64,000 nt of DNA from JBGRQA01 sp041725895 (GCA_041725895.1 JBGRQA010000017.1:1-64000); one strand, 5' to 3'. Numbered from the stretch's first letter, positions 1 through 9,082 are shown. Notes: generated from the sequence alone by a model not told the origin. Program-made: numbers and translations.

Positions 1-410
1 AATATACGAATTAAATACTTGATAACCAACATATAGATAATATCAATACACTCTTTTTTAGGACTTTAAACAACTTCATAAGTAAAATGATTGTAAGATT
101 GAGTTTACCTGTAATTTATGGTGGATTGGAGCATATTTTAACTTCCTGAGAATTTCTTGTTTTACAATTTGCTTATTCATGGGTCTATAATTTCTTTTCT
201 CAAGAGGAGAGTCGTAATAGTTTACAATTGAAAAATTGGTTTTGTTGTATTGATTAGGATTTGTTGATACAAAGGGGGTAAAATTTGATTCCCATGGAAG
301 AGGATGATAATCTTTTGCTCTTTGTTTATATCAAAAGAGTTTAAATTATTTTTTTAGACCGAAAAGAAATCTGATTCTGCTATTTTTGCCGACTCATAAT
401 TTGGAGTTTT
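1..410. other. Intergenic stretch, no gene seen
   Basis: AT-rich sequence with stops in all frames near the window edge, so I see no truncated gene entering from the left. A TATTTTTG match to the Bacteroidota -7 element lies at 381-388, about 22 bases before the first gene, but no good TTTG box sits at the expected distance. Confidence 0.5.
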
Positions 411-1193
411 ATGGCGAAAGTGGCAAGGATCAAGACCGATCAGGACAAGCAGGATGGATTTTTTCAAAGGAAAGTAGCCAAACGTGTAGGGAAGGCTATT
501 AGTGAATATGGTCTCGTTGAAGAGGGAGATAAAATATTGGTTGGCGTTTCGGGAGGTAAGGATTCGCTTGCTCTGTTGGAATTACTTGCTTTGCGACGCA
601 AGTACAAGAAGCAGAATTACGATGTAGTGGCTGTGCATATCAATGTGGAGGAACTGCCTTATCAGGTGGATCGTGAATATCTGAACGAATTATGCGAGGA
701 TTTGGATGTCCCTATTGTATACAGGGATATCAATGTTGATTTTGAAAAGCCCGGTAAAAAACCGGCCTGCTTTCGATGTTCCTGGCACCGTCGTAAAACC
801 CTTTTTCAGTTGACCGAAGAGTTGGGGTGTAATAAATTGGCATTGGGCCATCACATGGATGATGCACTTGAAACACTTATGATGAATATGATGTATCAGG
901 GTGCAATTTGCAGTATGCCTGCAAGTTTGGATATGTTTGGCGGAAAAATCAAATTGATCCGTCCTTTGATTCTATTGCGAAATGAGGAGATGCGGGAGTA
1001 TTGCAGGATTCGGCAGTTTGTTTTGGAGAAGGAACTTTGTCCCCATGAGGATGCAACCAAGCGTAGGGCTGCTGGTGAAATGATAGAGCAATTGGCGGAA
1101 ATGGATCCTCGAATTCGAACCAATATGTTTCGTTCCATGAGTAATATTCAGAGTGAATATTTGCCGATTAAAATGGAATTGGACAACAAATAA
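411..1193 (+). CDS. ttcA: TtcA-like PP-loop tRNA 2-thiocytidine synthase
   Basis: This is probably a cytoplasmic ATP-dependent thiolase that puts sulfur on cytidine 32 of tRNA. The N-type PP-loop SGGKDS is at residues 47-52 and binds ATP. A CxxC pair (C120 and C123) and a later cysteine (C210, in LCPHED) match the three-cysteine [4Fe-4S] arrangement known for E. coli TtcA. The LGHHMDD motif that follows the CxxC is also typical of the family. At 260 residues it is slightly shorter than many TtcA proteins but appears complete. The ATG at 411 is the first in frame. It stands alone, with the next gene convergent. Other TtcA/TtuA-type thiolases with different tRNA targets cannot be excluded, since substrate choice is not readable here. 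Confidence 0.85.
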   Translation: MAKVARIKTDQDKQDGFFQRKVAKRVGKAISEYGLVEEGDKILVGVSGGKDSLALLELLALRRKYKKQNYDVVAVHINVEELPYQVDREYLNELCEDLDVPIVYRDINVDFEKPGKKPACFRCSWHRRKTLFQLTEELGCNKLALGHHMDDALETLMMNMMYQGAICSMPASLDMFGGKIKLIRPLILLRNEEMREYCRIRQFVLEKELCPHEDATKRRAAGEMIEQLAEMDPRIRTNMFRSMSNIQSEYLPIKMELDNK

Positions 1194-1299
1194 TATCAAG
1201 GGTTTGAGAATCTTTGGTTCTTCTTGTTGAATTTTGTGTCATTACAAAGAACATCAATTCCACGTGAGAAGCACCAGAGATCCTCAAATGAAAACGGTT

Positions 1300-1647
1300 T
1301 TACAGAATCGCCTTTACCGCCTCCACAGTTTTCTTTGAATTACCAACAAAAATTTGGTCCTCAATAATTAAAACCGGCCGTTTAAGGAATGTGTATTCCT
1401 CCAATATTAGCTGGCGGTAATCTTCCTCCTTTAGGATTTTGTCCTTTAGTCCCATAGATTTGTATTTCATGGCTCGTCGGCTGAACAATGCTTCGTAACT
1501 ACTTTCCATTTTTGCCATTTCATCGAGCTGATCCGCTGTAATACTCTCCGATTTGATATCCTGAAAGATGAACTCATCCCCGATGTTTAGTTCTTTAATT
1601 ATTCTTTGGCAGGTGGTACACGTAGCTAAATGATATATTTTTTTCAT
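1300..1647 (-). CDS. ArsC/Spx-family thioredoxin-fold protein
   Basis: This is a small protein of about 115 residues with the ArsC/Spx/YffB thioredoxin-like fold. It opens with MKKIYHLATCTTCQRI, whose CTTC carries the cysteine position used by arsenate-reductase-like proteins. The C-terminal half has LKRPVLIIEDQIFVG, matching the conserved RP(I/V) segment. I start it at the ATG at 1647 rather than further upstream, because the family begins directly with the beta strand before the cysteine. Whether it reduces arsenate, acts as a Spx-like regulator or does something else is not decided by sequence. It is convergent with the TtcA-like gene. Confidence 0.75.
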   Translation of the reverse strand: MKKIYHLATCTTCQRIIKELNIGDEFIFQDIKSESITADQLDEMAKMESSYEALFSRRAMKYKSMGLKDKILKEEDYRQLILEEYTFLKRPVLIIEDQIFVGNSKKTVEAVKAIL

Positions 1648-1759
1648 ATTGTAACTGTTGTTAAAATGTATCGTAATTAAGTCCAAAGATAGAACCTTAT
1701 CTTGATTCAATCCAGTTAAAATTGGGAAGAATTTCTTTTCGTTAAAGAATGTTAAGGCT

Positions 1760-1790
1760 TTTGCTAATCTTCGTAGTTTCTTTACTTTTG
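1760..1790 (+). promoter_or_regulatory. Promoter of the TetR gene
   Basis: A TTTG box at 1760-1763 is followed by exactly 19 bases and TACTTTTG at 1783-1790, a full match to the Bacteroidota housekeeping promoter TTTG-N19-21-TAnnTTTG. The start codon lies 31 bases downstream. Confidence 0.75.
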
Positions 1791-1804
1791 TATACGGAGT
1801 AAAC
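1790..1804. promoter_or_regulatory. Candidate TetR operator 1
   Basis: The sequence GTATACGGAGTAAAC begins on the last base of the -7 box and covers the expected transcription start. It shares GTATACG(G/A)AGT with the dyad in front of the efflux operon at 2458-2473. This suggests the repressor controls both itself and the pump. Confidence 0.5.
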
Positions 1805-1821
1805 TCAAGTAGTATACATTT

Positions 1822-2388
1822 ATGGCTAAGGTTGGAAATATAGAGGTCGAGGTTCAGATTATTGAAAAGACCAAGGAGATGATTTTGGAACGGGGTTTTA
1901 AAGGTTGGAATATGGACGATCTGGCATTTGAAAGTGGAGTAGCAAAGCGTACCTTGTATAAAATTATTGGAAAAAAGGAAGAGTTAATTGCCAGAATTTA
2001 TCTGGATAATACCAGACGAACAATTTCCAATGTAAAAGAGTTACTCAATAGCAATAAGGAATATAAGGAAATGTTGTATGAATTTTCGGAAGAATTTCCC
2101 CGCTATATTTCTGCGTTTGCTTTAAAAACGATGGTACAATTGCGAAGGGAGTTTCCTCAAATTGGAAGTAGCATAGATGAACTGATCGGTTATCAGGTTG
2201 AGACGTTTAAAAAACTATATCAGAGGGGGATTGATCAGGGTATTTTCCGGTCGGAATTAAATGGCGCTTTAATTGTAGAGACCATTAATTCTTTAATTCG
2301 TCACTTCATTCAATCCGGACGAAGTGAAGCAGAGTTCGAAAAAGATTTAACATTGGTGTTACATTCTGCCTTTAAGGGGTTTATGTGA
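1822..2388 (+). CDS. TetR-family transcriptional regulator
   Basis: This is a 188-residue repressor-like protein. The N-terminal helix-turn-helix spans about residues 28-57, with MDDLAFESGVAKRTLYKIIG as the two helices and K-K-E-E-L-I after it, as is usual in TetR proteins. The rest is a helical ligand-binding domain with no readable ligand. It lies directly upstream of an RND efflux operon on the same strand, the usual place for a local pump repressor. Matching GTATAC-type sites in both promoter regions support autoregulation and control of the pump. The inducer is unknown. Confidence 0.88.
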   Translation: MAKVGNIEVEVQIIEKTKEMILERGFKGWNMDDLAFESGVAKRTLYKIIGKKEELIARIYLDNTRRTISNVKELLNSNKEYKEMLYEFSEEFPRYISAFALKTMVQLRREFPQIGSSIDELIGYQVETFKKLYQRGIDQGIFRSELNGALIVETINSLIRHFIQSGRSEAEFEKDLTLVLHSAFKGFM

Positions 2389-2458
2389 TGATACAAATGT
2401 TTAAAGTTAGGATGAAGTATTTTTTTGCTTTAAAAGTAAACTAAAAACACCAATATAG

Positions 2459-2473
2459 TATACGAAGTGTATA
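2459..2473. promoter_or_regulatory. Candidate TetR operator 2 (efflux operon)
   Basis: TATACGAAGTGTATA is a dyad with perfect 5-base arms (TATAC/GTATA) around a 5-base centre. It sits 48 bases before the adaptor start codon and resembles the site over the TetR promoter. Confidence 0.5.
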
Positions 2474-2520
2474 GAATTAGCCTAAACATAAATAAAGGGA
2501 TATTAATAATTAAGAAAACC

Positions 2521-3597
2521 ATGAGAAAGAACCTTTTGACAATTCTGTGTTTGTCAATATTCGCAGTTGGGTTGGCCAGCTGTGGACACAAAGAGAAACC
2601 GGTGAAGGTGATTCGTCCGGTTCGAGCCATTCAGTTGAGCCAGGAAGTGAATCAAGACAATGCTACCTATCCGGGAACCGTTTCCGAATCCCGTGAAGTG
2701 AAATTGGCCTTCCGGGTGCCGGGTCCCCTAATAAAACTAAATGCCAAAGAAGGTCAATTTGTGAAAAAGGGGAGTTTGATAGCTCAAATAGACCCTCGTG
2801 ATTTTGAAATTAAGGTTGCTGCAACCAAAGCCCGTTATGAACAGGCTAGGGCAGAGGCTGAACGATTCAAAAATTTGTATAAGAAAAAGAGCGTTGCCAA
2901 GAATACCTTGGATAAGATCATGACGGCTCACGAATTAGCCGAGGCAGAATACGATGCTGCAAAAAATGCCTTAAAGGATACACGTTTGGTTGCTCCATTT
3001 TCAGGTTACATTAATATGAAGTTTGTTGAGAATTTCGAGAAGGTGGGGGCTGGACATCCCATTGTTTCTCTTTTGGATGTTTCCCGATTAGAGGTTAAAG
3101 CCTGGATTCCTGAAGATATGGTAGTAAAAGCAGCTGATTTCACAGATTTTTATTGTGAGTTTGATGCTTATCCAGGAATGAGAATGAAAGCCAGTCTTAA
3201 GGAAATTGGCAAAAAAGCCAGCATTTCCAAACAGACCTATCCGATTACTGTAATTCTTGAGGTGCCTGAAAACTTAAGCATTCGTTCCGGGATGAACTCC
3301 AGACTTCATATTTTGGTTTCGAACGAGAAAGGCGGAGAAGGGTTTGAAGTTCCCACTTCTGCTGTTATAAACCAGAACAACCGTACCTTGGTTTGGATTT
3401 TCAATCAGCAGAAAGGACAAGTGACTTCTCGTGAAGTGAAAGTGGGTTCTTTAAAATCAGGAAATAGAATAGAAGTACTGAATGGGTTAAAACCTGGTGA
3501 AATAGTTGTTACTGCAGGTGCAAATTTCCTGATCGAGAATCAACAGGTTCGTTTGTTGGAAACAGCCTCTAAAACAAATGTAGGAGGACAATTATGA
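2521..3597 (+). CDS. RND efflux periplasmic adaptor lipoprotein
   Basis: This is a membrane-fusion subunit that links the inner-membrane RND pump to a TolC-like channel. From the ATG at 2521 it is 358 residues, opening with a lipoprotein signal peptide and the lipobox LASC (lipidated C21). Then come the barrel-sandwich half motifs (near VKLAFRVPGPLIKLN and KDTRLVAPFSGYI), a short alpha-hairpin rich in Lys, Glu and Ala, and a C-terminal beta-barrel/membrane-proximal domain. The longer frame starting with GTG at 2467 would overlap the putative operator and bury the signal peptide, so the later ATG is preferred. Its stop overlaps the pump start codon (ATGA), showing tight translational coupling. 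Confidence 0.93.
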   Translation: MRKNLLTILCLSIFAVGLASCGHKEKPVKVIRPVRAIQLSQEVNQDNATYPGTVSESREVKLAFRVPGPLIKLNAKEGQFVKKGSLIAQIDPRDFEIKVAATKARYEQARAEAERFKNLYKKKSVAKNTLDKIMTAHELAEAEYDAAKNALKDTRLVAPFSGYINMKFVENFEKVGAGHPIVSLLDVSRLEVKAWIPEDMVVKAADFTDFYCEFDAYPGMRMKASLKEIGKKASISKQTYPITVILEVPENLSIRSGMNSRLHILVSNEKGGEGFEVPTSAVINQNNRTLVWIFNQQKGQVTSREVKVGSLKSGNRIEVLNGLKPGEIVVTAGANFLIENQQVRLLETASKTNVGGQL

Positions 3598-6500
3598 GTT
3601 TGGCAGAATATTCGGTAAAAAACCGGGTAGTTGTTAGCTTTGCATTGATATTTATTCTGCTGGGTGGGATCGCATCCTATTTCAAGATGAGTAAGTTGGA
3701 GGATGCTGAGTTTACAATTAAAAAGGCCCTGGTTATAACACAATATCCTGGTGCTTCGCCTCATGAGGTGGAGCAGGAGGTGACCGATGTAATTGAAAAA
3801 GCGGTGCAGGCAACCCGTGGTTTGGATTATGTGCACTCAGAATCCTATGCCGGTCTTTCCATTTTGAATGTAGAGATTAAGCAGAGTCTGAAGAATAGGG
3901 AGATGCCTCAGATCTGGGATATTCTCCGCCGAAAGGTAAATGATATACAGGGACAACTTCCTGCAGGGGCAAAGCCATCAGTCGTGATGGATGATTTCGG
4001 AGATGTCTATGGTGTTTTCTATGCTCTGACTGGTGACGGTTTCTCTTACGCTGAGCTGAAAGACTATGCAGAGTATATCAAGAGGGAACTCTTGATGGTA
4101 GACAATGTTGGGAAAATTGCTCTGTTCGGAACCAAAATGGAGAGTGTTAACATAGAGATTTCACAATCCAAGGTGGCCGAATTGGGAATAAACCCGGGAA
4201 TGATTGTTCAAACCTTAAATGCACAGGGAAATCTGGTGAATGCCGGAGCCATTAATATGGGGTCTCAACGAGTGCGTATTGAGGGAGATGGATCTTTTCA
4301 AAGTCTGGAGGAGATTGGAGAAGTAGTGATACAAGGGCCATTGGGAGAGCAGTTTTTACTAAAAGATATTGCTACCATTACCCGTGACTACATTGAACCT
4401 GACCGGACCATGATGCGTCACAATGGCCATCCGGCTCTTGGAATATCCTTATCTACAGCTCCCGGTGGGAATGTAGTAGACATGGGAGAGGATGTTCAGA
4501 AAAGAGTGCAGGAGCTAATGGCTCAATTGCCTGTAGGGATCGAGTTGAACCGGGTATATGACCAGGCGGAAGAGGTGGTGAAAGCCAACGATATGTTTAT
4601 TGTCAATCTGTTGGAATCTGTAGCCATTGTAGTAGGTATTTTGTTGTTGGCAATGGGATTGCGTTCCGGTTTGTTAATTGGTTCAGGTTTGATTTTCTCC
4701 ATTTTGGGAACCCTGATGGTAATGAAGGGCTTTGATATTGCTTTGCAAAGAACTTCACTTGCTGCTATTATCATTGCCATGGGGATGTTGGTTGACAATG
4801 CCATTGTGGTGACCGACGGGGCATTGGTTGCTTTGCAAAAAGGTGTTCCGCGAAGAAAGGCTATTGTTGGAGCTGCAACATCAACTGCCTGGCCACTATT
4901 GGGGGCAACTTTAATTGCGATTCTGGCTTTTCTGCCTATATATCTTGCTCCTACCAATGCTGGTGAAATTTGTGCTTCCCTGTTTATGGTGTTAGCTATC
5001 TCTCTTGGATTGAGCTGGATTCTGGCTATGGTTCAAACACCAATGAGTTGTGATCTGTTTCTGAAAGTGAATACATCCAATGAGAAATCTGATCCTTATG
5101 GGGGTAAGGCTTATTTGATTTTCCGTAGTTTTTTGGAGAAATGCCTGAAACACAGAGTTGCTTCGGTATTGGTACTGCTAATACTTCTGGTAGGTGCTGG
5201 TTTTTCTTTTACGAAGGTGAAGAAAGCATTCTTCCTGGAACTTGATAAGCCTCAATTTATGGTGGATTACTGGTTGCCAGAAGGATCACACATCAATCAG
5301 GTTTCTGAAGATTTAAAAGAGTTGGAGCAATACCTGATGGCGATGCCTGAGGTAGTAAATGTTACTACCAGTATTGGACAAACGCCACCGCGGAATGTGC
5401 TTATGGCAGAGGCTATTTCCAATAATCCTAGCTTTGGACAATTGTTCATCGAAACCCACTCCTATGATGAGGTGAATGCCATCAAAGGGAATGTGGAACG
5501 CTATATCAAAGAGAATTATCCTGATGTAGAACCACGTGTGAAAACTTACATCGGGGGACCAAATATTAAATTTAAGGTAGAAGCTCGCTTTAGTGGTCCC
5601 GATCCAGCCGTGTTGCATGAATTGGCAGATCAGGCCAAAGCAATTATGCGTGCCGATGAAGCAACTAAGGATGTTCGGGATAACTGGCGTCAAAGGGTGA
5701 TGGTTTGGGATCCGCAATACTCTCAGGCTCGTGCTCGCAGGAGTATGGTTTCCCGTTCAGATGTGGCAAATTCTTTACGACGTGCAACCGAAGGTTTACC
5801 AGTAGGCTTGTTCCGTGATAATGAAGAGAAAATTCCTATTATGTTGAGAACAACATCCGACGATCAGCGGGATATTTCCAATTTGACCAATACTCCTGTA
5901 TGGGGAATGGGGCAGGCTTCTGTTCCTTTGAAGCAGGTGGTAAAGGAGATCCAAGTGAAATGGGAGGACCCGGTAATCCGTCGTTACAATCGACGCCGTG
6001 CTATCACAGCACAATGTGATCCTGCTGATCCAACTATGACAGGTAATACTTTGTTCGCACGCCTACACGATAAGATTGAGGCTATTCCGTTGCCTGAGGG
6101 GTATACACTGGAATGGGAAGGGGAGTACCGACCTCAACAGGAATCCAATGAGGGAATTGCTACCTATTTCCCCTTGGCAATTGTGCTGATATTGTTCATT
6201 ATTGTCGCATTATTTAATTCGGTACGTCAGCCGTTAATCATTACCCTTATAGTACCTCTCTCCTTGATTGGGGTATCACTCGGATTGCTGATTACCGGAA
6301 AAGCGTTTGGTTTCATGGCCATTGTAGGCTTTTTGGGATTAATGGGGATGGTGATAAAGAATGCCGTTGTGTTGATTGATCAGATAGATTTAAATCTCGC
6401 CGATGGTATGTCTCCCTATCAGGCAGTTGTGCAGTCGGCCATTTCCCGGATGCGTCCGGTAATGATGGCTTCTCTGACGACTATCTTGGGAATGATTCCA

Positions 6501-6638
6501 TTGGTGACGGATGCAATGTATGGAGCAATGGCTGTTACTATTATGTTTGGATTGCTCTTTGCAACCGTACTGACATTGATCGTTGTACCATTGCTGTATG
6601 TGATTTTCTATCGTATTCCAAGTGAGCTATCCAATTAA
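3594..6638 (+). CDS. RND efflux pump permease (AcrB-like)
   Basis: This is a proton-driven inner-membrane pump trimer subunit of 1014 residues, the normal length. One transmembrane segment near the N-terminus, a large periplasmic loop, TM2-6, a second loop and TM8-12 can all be followed. The TM4 motif MGMLVDNAIVVTDG carries the proton-relay aspartate; the second aspartate of AcrB is Asn here, common in several RND branches. The C-terminal MRPVMMASLTTILGMIPL segment is also typical. The start codon overlaps the adaptor stop. The substrate is not predictable from this alone. The branch looks closer to multidrug (HAE1-like) than heavy-metal pumps, since no metal-binding Met clusters are evident. 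Confidence 0.94.
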   Translation: MSLAEYSVKNRVVVSFALIFILLGGIASYFKMSKLEDAEFTIKKALVITQYPGASPHEVEQEVTDVIEKAVQATRGLDYVHSESYAGLSILNVEIKQSLKNREMPQIWDILRRKVNDIQGQLPAGAKPSVVMDDFGDVYGVFYALTGDGFSYAELKDYAEYIKRELLMVDNVGKIALFGTKMESVNIEISQSKVAELGINPGMIVQTLNAQGNLVNAGAINMGSQRVRIEGDGSFQSLEEIGEVVIQGPLGEQFLLKDIATITRDYIEPDRTMMRHNGHPALGISLSTAPGGNVVDMGEDVQKRVQELMAQLPVGIELNRVYDQAEEVVKANDMFIVNLLESVAIVVGILLLAMGLRSGLLIGSGLIFSILGTLMVMKGFDIALQRTSLAAIIIAMGMLVDNAIVVTDGALVALQKGVPRRKAIVGAATSTAWPLLGATLIAILAFLPIYLAPTNAGEICASLFMVLAISLGLSWILAMVQTPMSCDLFLKVNTSNEKSDPYGGKAYLIFRSFLEKCLKHRVASVLVLLILLVGAGFSFTKVKKAFFLELDKPQFMVDYWLPEGSHINQVSEDLKELEQYLMAMPEVVNVTTSIGQTPPRNVLMAEAISNNPSFGQLFIETHSYDEVNAIKGNVERYIKENYPDVEPRVKTYIGGPNIKFKVEARFSGPDPAVLHELADQAKAIMRADEATKDVRDNWRQRVMVWDPQYSQARARRSMVSRSDVANSLRRATEGLPVGLFRDNEEKIPIMLRTTSDDQRDISNLTNTPVWGMGQASVPLKQVVKEIQVKWEDPVIRRYNRRRAITAQCDPADPTMTGNTLFARLHDKIEAIPLPEGYTLEWEGEYRPQQESNEGIATYFPLAIVLILFIIVALFNSVRQPLIITLIVPLSLIGVSLGLLITGKAFGFMAIVGFLGLMGMVIKNAVVLIDQIDLNLADGMSPYQAVVQSAISRMRPVMMASLTTILGMIPLVTDAMYGAMAVTIMFGLLFATVLTLIVVPLLYVIFYRIPSELSN

Positions 6639-6654
6639 AATTAATTTGTTGGAA

Positions 6655-6678
6655 AGGATCGGGTTATTGCCCGATCCT
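6655..6678 (+). other. Intra-operon hairpin
   Basis: A perfect 9-bp stem (AGGATCGGG/CCCGATCCT) with a 6-base loop lies between the pump and the crotonase-like gene. It has no T-run, so it more likely marks mRNA processing or stability than full termination. Confidence 0.5.
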
Positions 6679-6698
6679 AACATATAAAAAGAACTGTT

Positions 6699-7496
6699 AT
6701 GCAAAAGTCTCAAGATTTGAATTACCAATGTGAGTATTTCTCTGCTAAGCAAATAGATGAGATTCTGGTGTTTCAACCTGAAGGTGATATCATCTATAAT
6801 TCCACTTTTTTTGAATGTCGCGATTTGTTGCTTGAATTTTACGACCGAATTGAAGCCTCCCGTGAGGTAAAGGTTGTGGTAATGAAAGGGATGCCGACCA
6901 AACCGCAGAAGGAGCAGTACAAGCAGTTTTTTGAAATGATTGGAAAAGACAATTTCAACGAAACCACACTTCTTCGGATGTATCGTGCTTTTGATCAATT
7001 TATTTTGAAATTGGTTCGATTGAACAAGATTGTAATTGCCATGGATCAGGAGGAATTTATACCTCTTCTGTTCAATTTGCGTATGGCATGTGATTTCCGG
7101 GTGATTTCAGATGATGTGAAATTGACCAATGTTGCGATGGAGCTGGGAATGGTTCCCAAAGGTGGAAGCATGCTGTTTTTCCATGAGCGGCAGGGCTTGG
7201 GAAATCCGTTGAAATATATGCTTTTCGAACGTGATTTGGATTCTACTCAAATGTTGGAAAGAAATCTTGTGGATTGGGTCTTTCCCAAGGAAGAACTGGA
7301 GGAACGTACCATGGAGCTGGCTCGACAGTTGATAAAAATTCCGGCCTCCACTTTAAGTGGTTCCAAAAAACTGATGAATCATTCATTGGATCAATTGGAG
7401 GAGTATTTGCAATTTGAGAATAAGATTTTGGTGCAATGCTTCCGGGAAATGCATAACGAAGGTAAAATCGTTCAGGAGTTGAAGAGATTGCAGTAA
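6699..7496 (+). CDS. Crotonase-superfamily protein, probably non-canonical
   Basis: This 265-residue protein has the enoyl-CoA hydratase/isomerase fold. The C-terminal half contains MACDFRVISDDVKLTNVAME, MVPKGG and LVDWVFPKEELEE, which align with the crotonase pattern. The first oxyanion-hole loop is odd. Family members carry a glycine-rich G-x-A-x-G-G-G segment before the ACD motif, but here residues 114-125 read AMDQEEFIPLLF with no glycine. The usual acyl-CoA catalysis may therefore be lost or changed. It sits between the RND pump and the TolC gene on the same strand with short gaps, so it is probably co-transcribed. A scaffold role or an acyl-CoA-linked modification related to efflux is speculation. 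Confidence 0.75.
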   Translation: MQKSQDLNYQCEYFSAKQIDEILVFQPEGDIIYNSTFFECRDLLLEFYDRIEASREVKVVVMKGMPTKPQKEQYKQFFEMIGKDNFNETTLLRMYRAFDQFILKLVRLNKIVIAMDQEEFIPLLFNLRMACDFRVISDDVKLTNVAMELGMVPKGGSMLFFHERQGLGNPLKYMLFERDLDSTQMLERNLVDWVFPKEELEERTMELARQLIKIPASTLSGSKKLMNHSLDQLEEYLQFENKILVQCFREMHNEGKIVQELKRLQ

Positions 7497-7590
7497 TCTA
7501 AATCGGGTTACTTGCAATTAAAGTATTATGATGATTTCTGTTTTTCCGGTTCCAACAGGATACAGGGGCCGGACCAAAGAAGAAAATAAA

Positions 7591-8925
7591 ATGATTAAAT
7601 TGAGATTAATAGTTGTGTTACTTTTGTTTTCCGGAGGATTGATGGCCCAGGAAAAACTGGATCTTCAAAAAAGTCGTACACTGGCATTGGAGCACAACCA
7701 AAAAATAAAAGCAGCAAAAGCGAATTCCCTATCCTCTGAGGCAGGGAAAAAAGCTATGTTCACTAACTTTCTGCCAAATCTGAAGTTCGACGGGCAAATT
7801 AGTCATGTTGGTGATGTTCAGGCGATGGATATTCCTTCTCTTCCAGTTTTAAATGGCGATGGTAATCCTAGCGGTTTGTGGTCCCTTCCTATTTACAAGG
7901 AGATGACCGGAGAAAACATTTATAAGTTGAATATGGGGCTGACCCAACCCTTGTATATGGGAGGAAAGATAAGAAATGCCTACAAAGCCACTAAATTGGG
8001 GGAGAGTATTGCTAAAAGTAATGTAGTATACGAAACTTCCGAAATGATTTACAAAACCGATCAGCAATACTGGTTGGTAGTTTCCCTTAAGGAGAAGCAG
8101 CAATTGGCGATTCAGTTTAAGAAATTGGTCAGTGACCTGGTTCGGGATTTAGAGAATATGCACGAATCGGAATTGATAACCTGGAATGAGGTATTGAAAG
8201 CTAAGGTAAAATATAACGAAGCCGATTTGCAGCTGTTGAAAGCGAGTAATGGAGTCGTTTTGGCTAAGATGGCTTTGAACCAGGTGATTGGATTGGATCT
8301 TAATACGCCTATCAAAGTTCAGGATTCTGTTCTGTCAGAAGATGTTAAACTGAAGGAAATGAACTTTCAGGAATTGGCTATGCGTCAACGTGCCGAGATT
8401 AAAATGTTGGAGGATAAGGTAGAATTGAATCGTACCCAGGTGAAAATGACCAATGCTGATTTTATGCCACAGTTGGCTGTTGGGGCTAATTATTACTATC
8501 AGAACCCTACTCATTTGAGTGAGGACAAAGGTGAGTTTACCTGGAATGTAGGAGCTTCACTTTCCGTTCCTGTTTTTCACTGGAATGAGCGCAAGCACAA
8601 AGTGAAGCAACAGAAATATAAGCAGGACGCTGCGCAGTTGGAATTGGAGGAAGCCAAAGAAATGGTTTCCCTGGAAGCTCAGCAGGCTTATTTTCGTTTA
8701 AACGAGGCCATGACAAAGATTAAAATGACCGAGTCGTCGCTGGAGCAAGCAGAGGAAAATCTGAAGTTAACGCGGGATCAATTCAACGAAGGATTGGTTA
8801 CCACAACCGATGTATTGGATGCCCAGGTTTTCTGGGAGAAAGCCTATTCTGAATTTATTGATGCAAAAATAGAATATAAAATAAATGATTCGGCCTTCCA
8901 AAAGGCTATCGGTGATTTGAAATAG
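7591..8925 (+). CDS. TolC-family outer-membrane efflux channel
   Basis: This is the outer-membrane exit duct for the RND pump encoded upstream. From the ATG at 7591 it has 444 residues, starting with a Sec signal peptide (KLRLIVVLLLFSGGLMAQ). Two long helical coiled-coil repeats flank beta segments, and the C-terminal EQAEENLKLTRDQFNEGLVT followed by TDVLDAQVFW is the hallmark of OEP/TolC proteins. The upstream in-frame ATG at 7528 would bury the signal peptide. A strong terminator follows within about 40 bases, which closes the efflux operon. Confidence 0.92.
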   Translation: MIKLRLIVVLLLFSGGLMAQEKLDLQKSRTLALEHNQKIKAAKANSLSSEAGKKAMFTNFLPNLKFDGQISHVGDVQAMDIPSLPVLNGDGNPSGLWSLPIYKEMTGENIYKLNMGLTQPLYMGGKIRNAYKATKLGESIAKSNVVYETSEMIYKTDQQYWLVVSLKEKQQLAIQFKKLVSDLVRDLENMHESELITWNEVLKAKVKYNEADLQLLKASNGVVLAKMALNQVIGLDLNTPIKVQDSVLSEDVKLKEMNFQELAMRQRAEIKMLEDKVELNRTQVKMTNADFMPQLAVGANYYYQNPTHLSEDKGEFTWNVGASLSVPVFHWNERKHKVKQQKYKQDAAQLELEEAKEMVSLEAQQAYFRLNEAMTKIKMTESSLEQAEENLKLTRDQFNEGLVTTTDVLDAQVFWEKAYSEFIDAKIEYKINDSAFQKAIGDLK

Positions 8926-8960
8926 TCACCAAAATCCAGTAGGATGGATTTCAGTAATCG

Positions 8961-8990
8961 AAGGCAGGGGGTGTGGCCCCTGCCTTTTTT
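8961..8990 (+). terminator. Rho-independent terminator of the efflux operon
   Basis: A 10-bp stem (AAGGCAGGGG/CCCCTGCCTT) with a 6-base loop is followed by a T-run. Confidence 0.93.
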
Positions 8991-8998
8991 GTGTTCTT

Positions 8999-9016
8999 AA
9001 GTCTTATATAAGACTT
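8999..9016. promoter_or_regulatory. Perfect 18-bp palindrome, possible operator
   Basis: AAGTCTTATATAAGACTT reads identically on both strands. It lies 33 bases upstream of the -33 box of the next gene, a plausible activator or repressor site. It is independent of the terminator just before it. Confidence 0.45.
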
Positions 9017-9049
9017 GATGGTGTTTTATTGCTCTTCTTTGCATTATCC

Positions 9050-9082
9050 TTTGGTAAACCGGTTTTATTTTGTGTAAATTTA
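9050..9082 (+). promoter_or_regulatory. Promoter of the YqhD-type gene
   Basis: TTTG at 9050-9053, a 21-base spacer and TAAATTTA at 9075-9082 match the Bacteroidota consensus at all but the last base. The start codon is 44 bases further on. Confidence 0.5.

Noticed and set aside
8030..8045. GTATACGAAAC inside tolC resembling the TetR operator
   Set aside because: It lies deep in a coding region, lacks the second half of the dyad and is explained by the codons.
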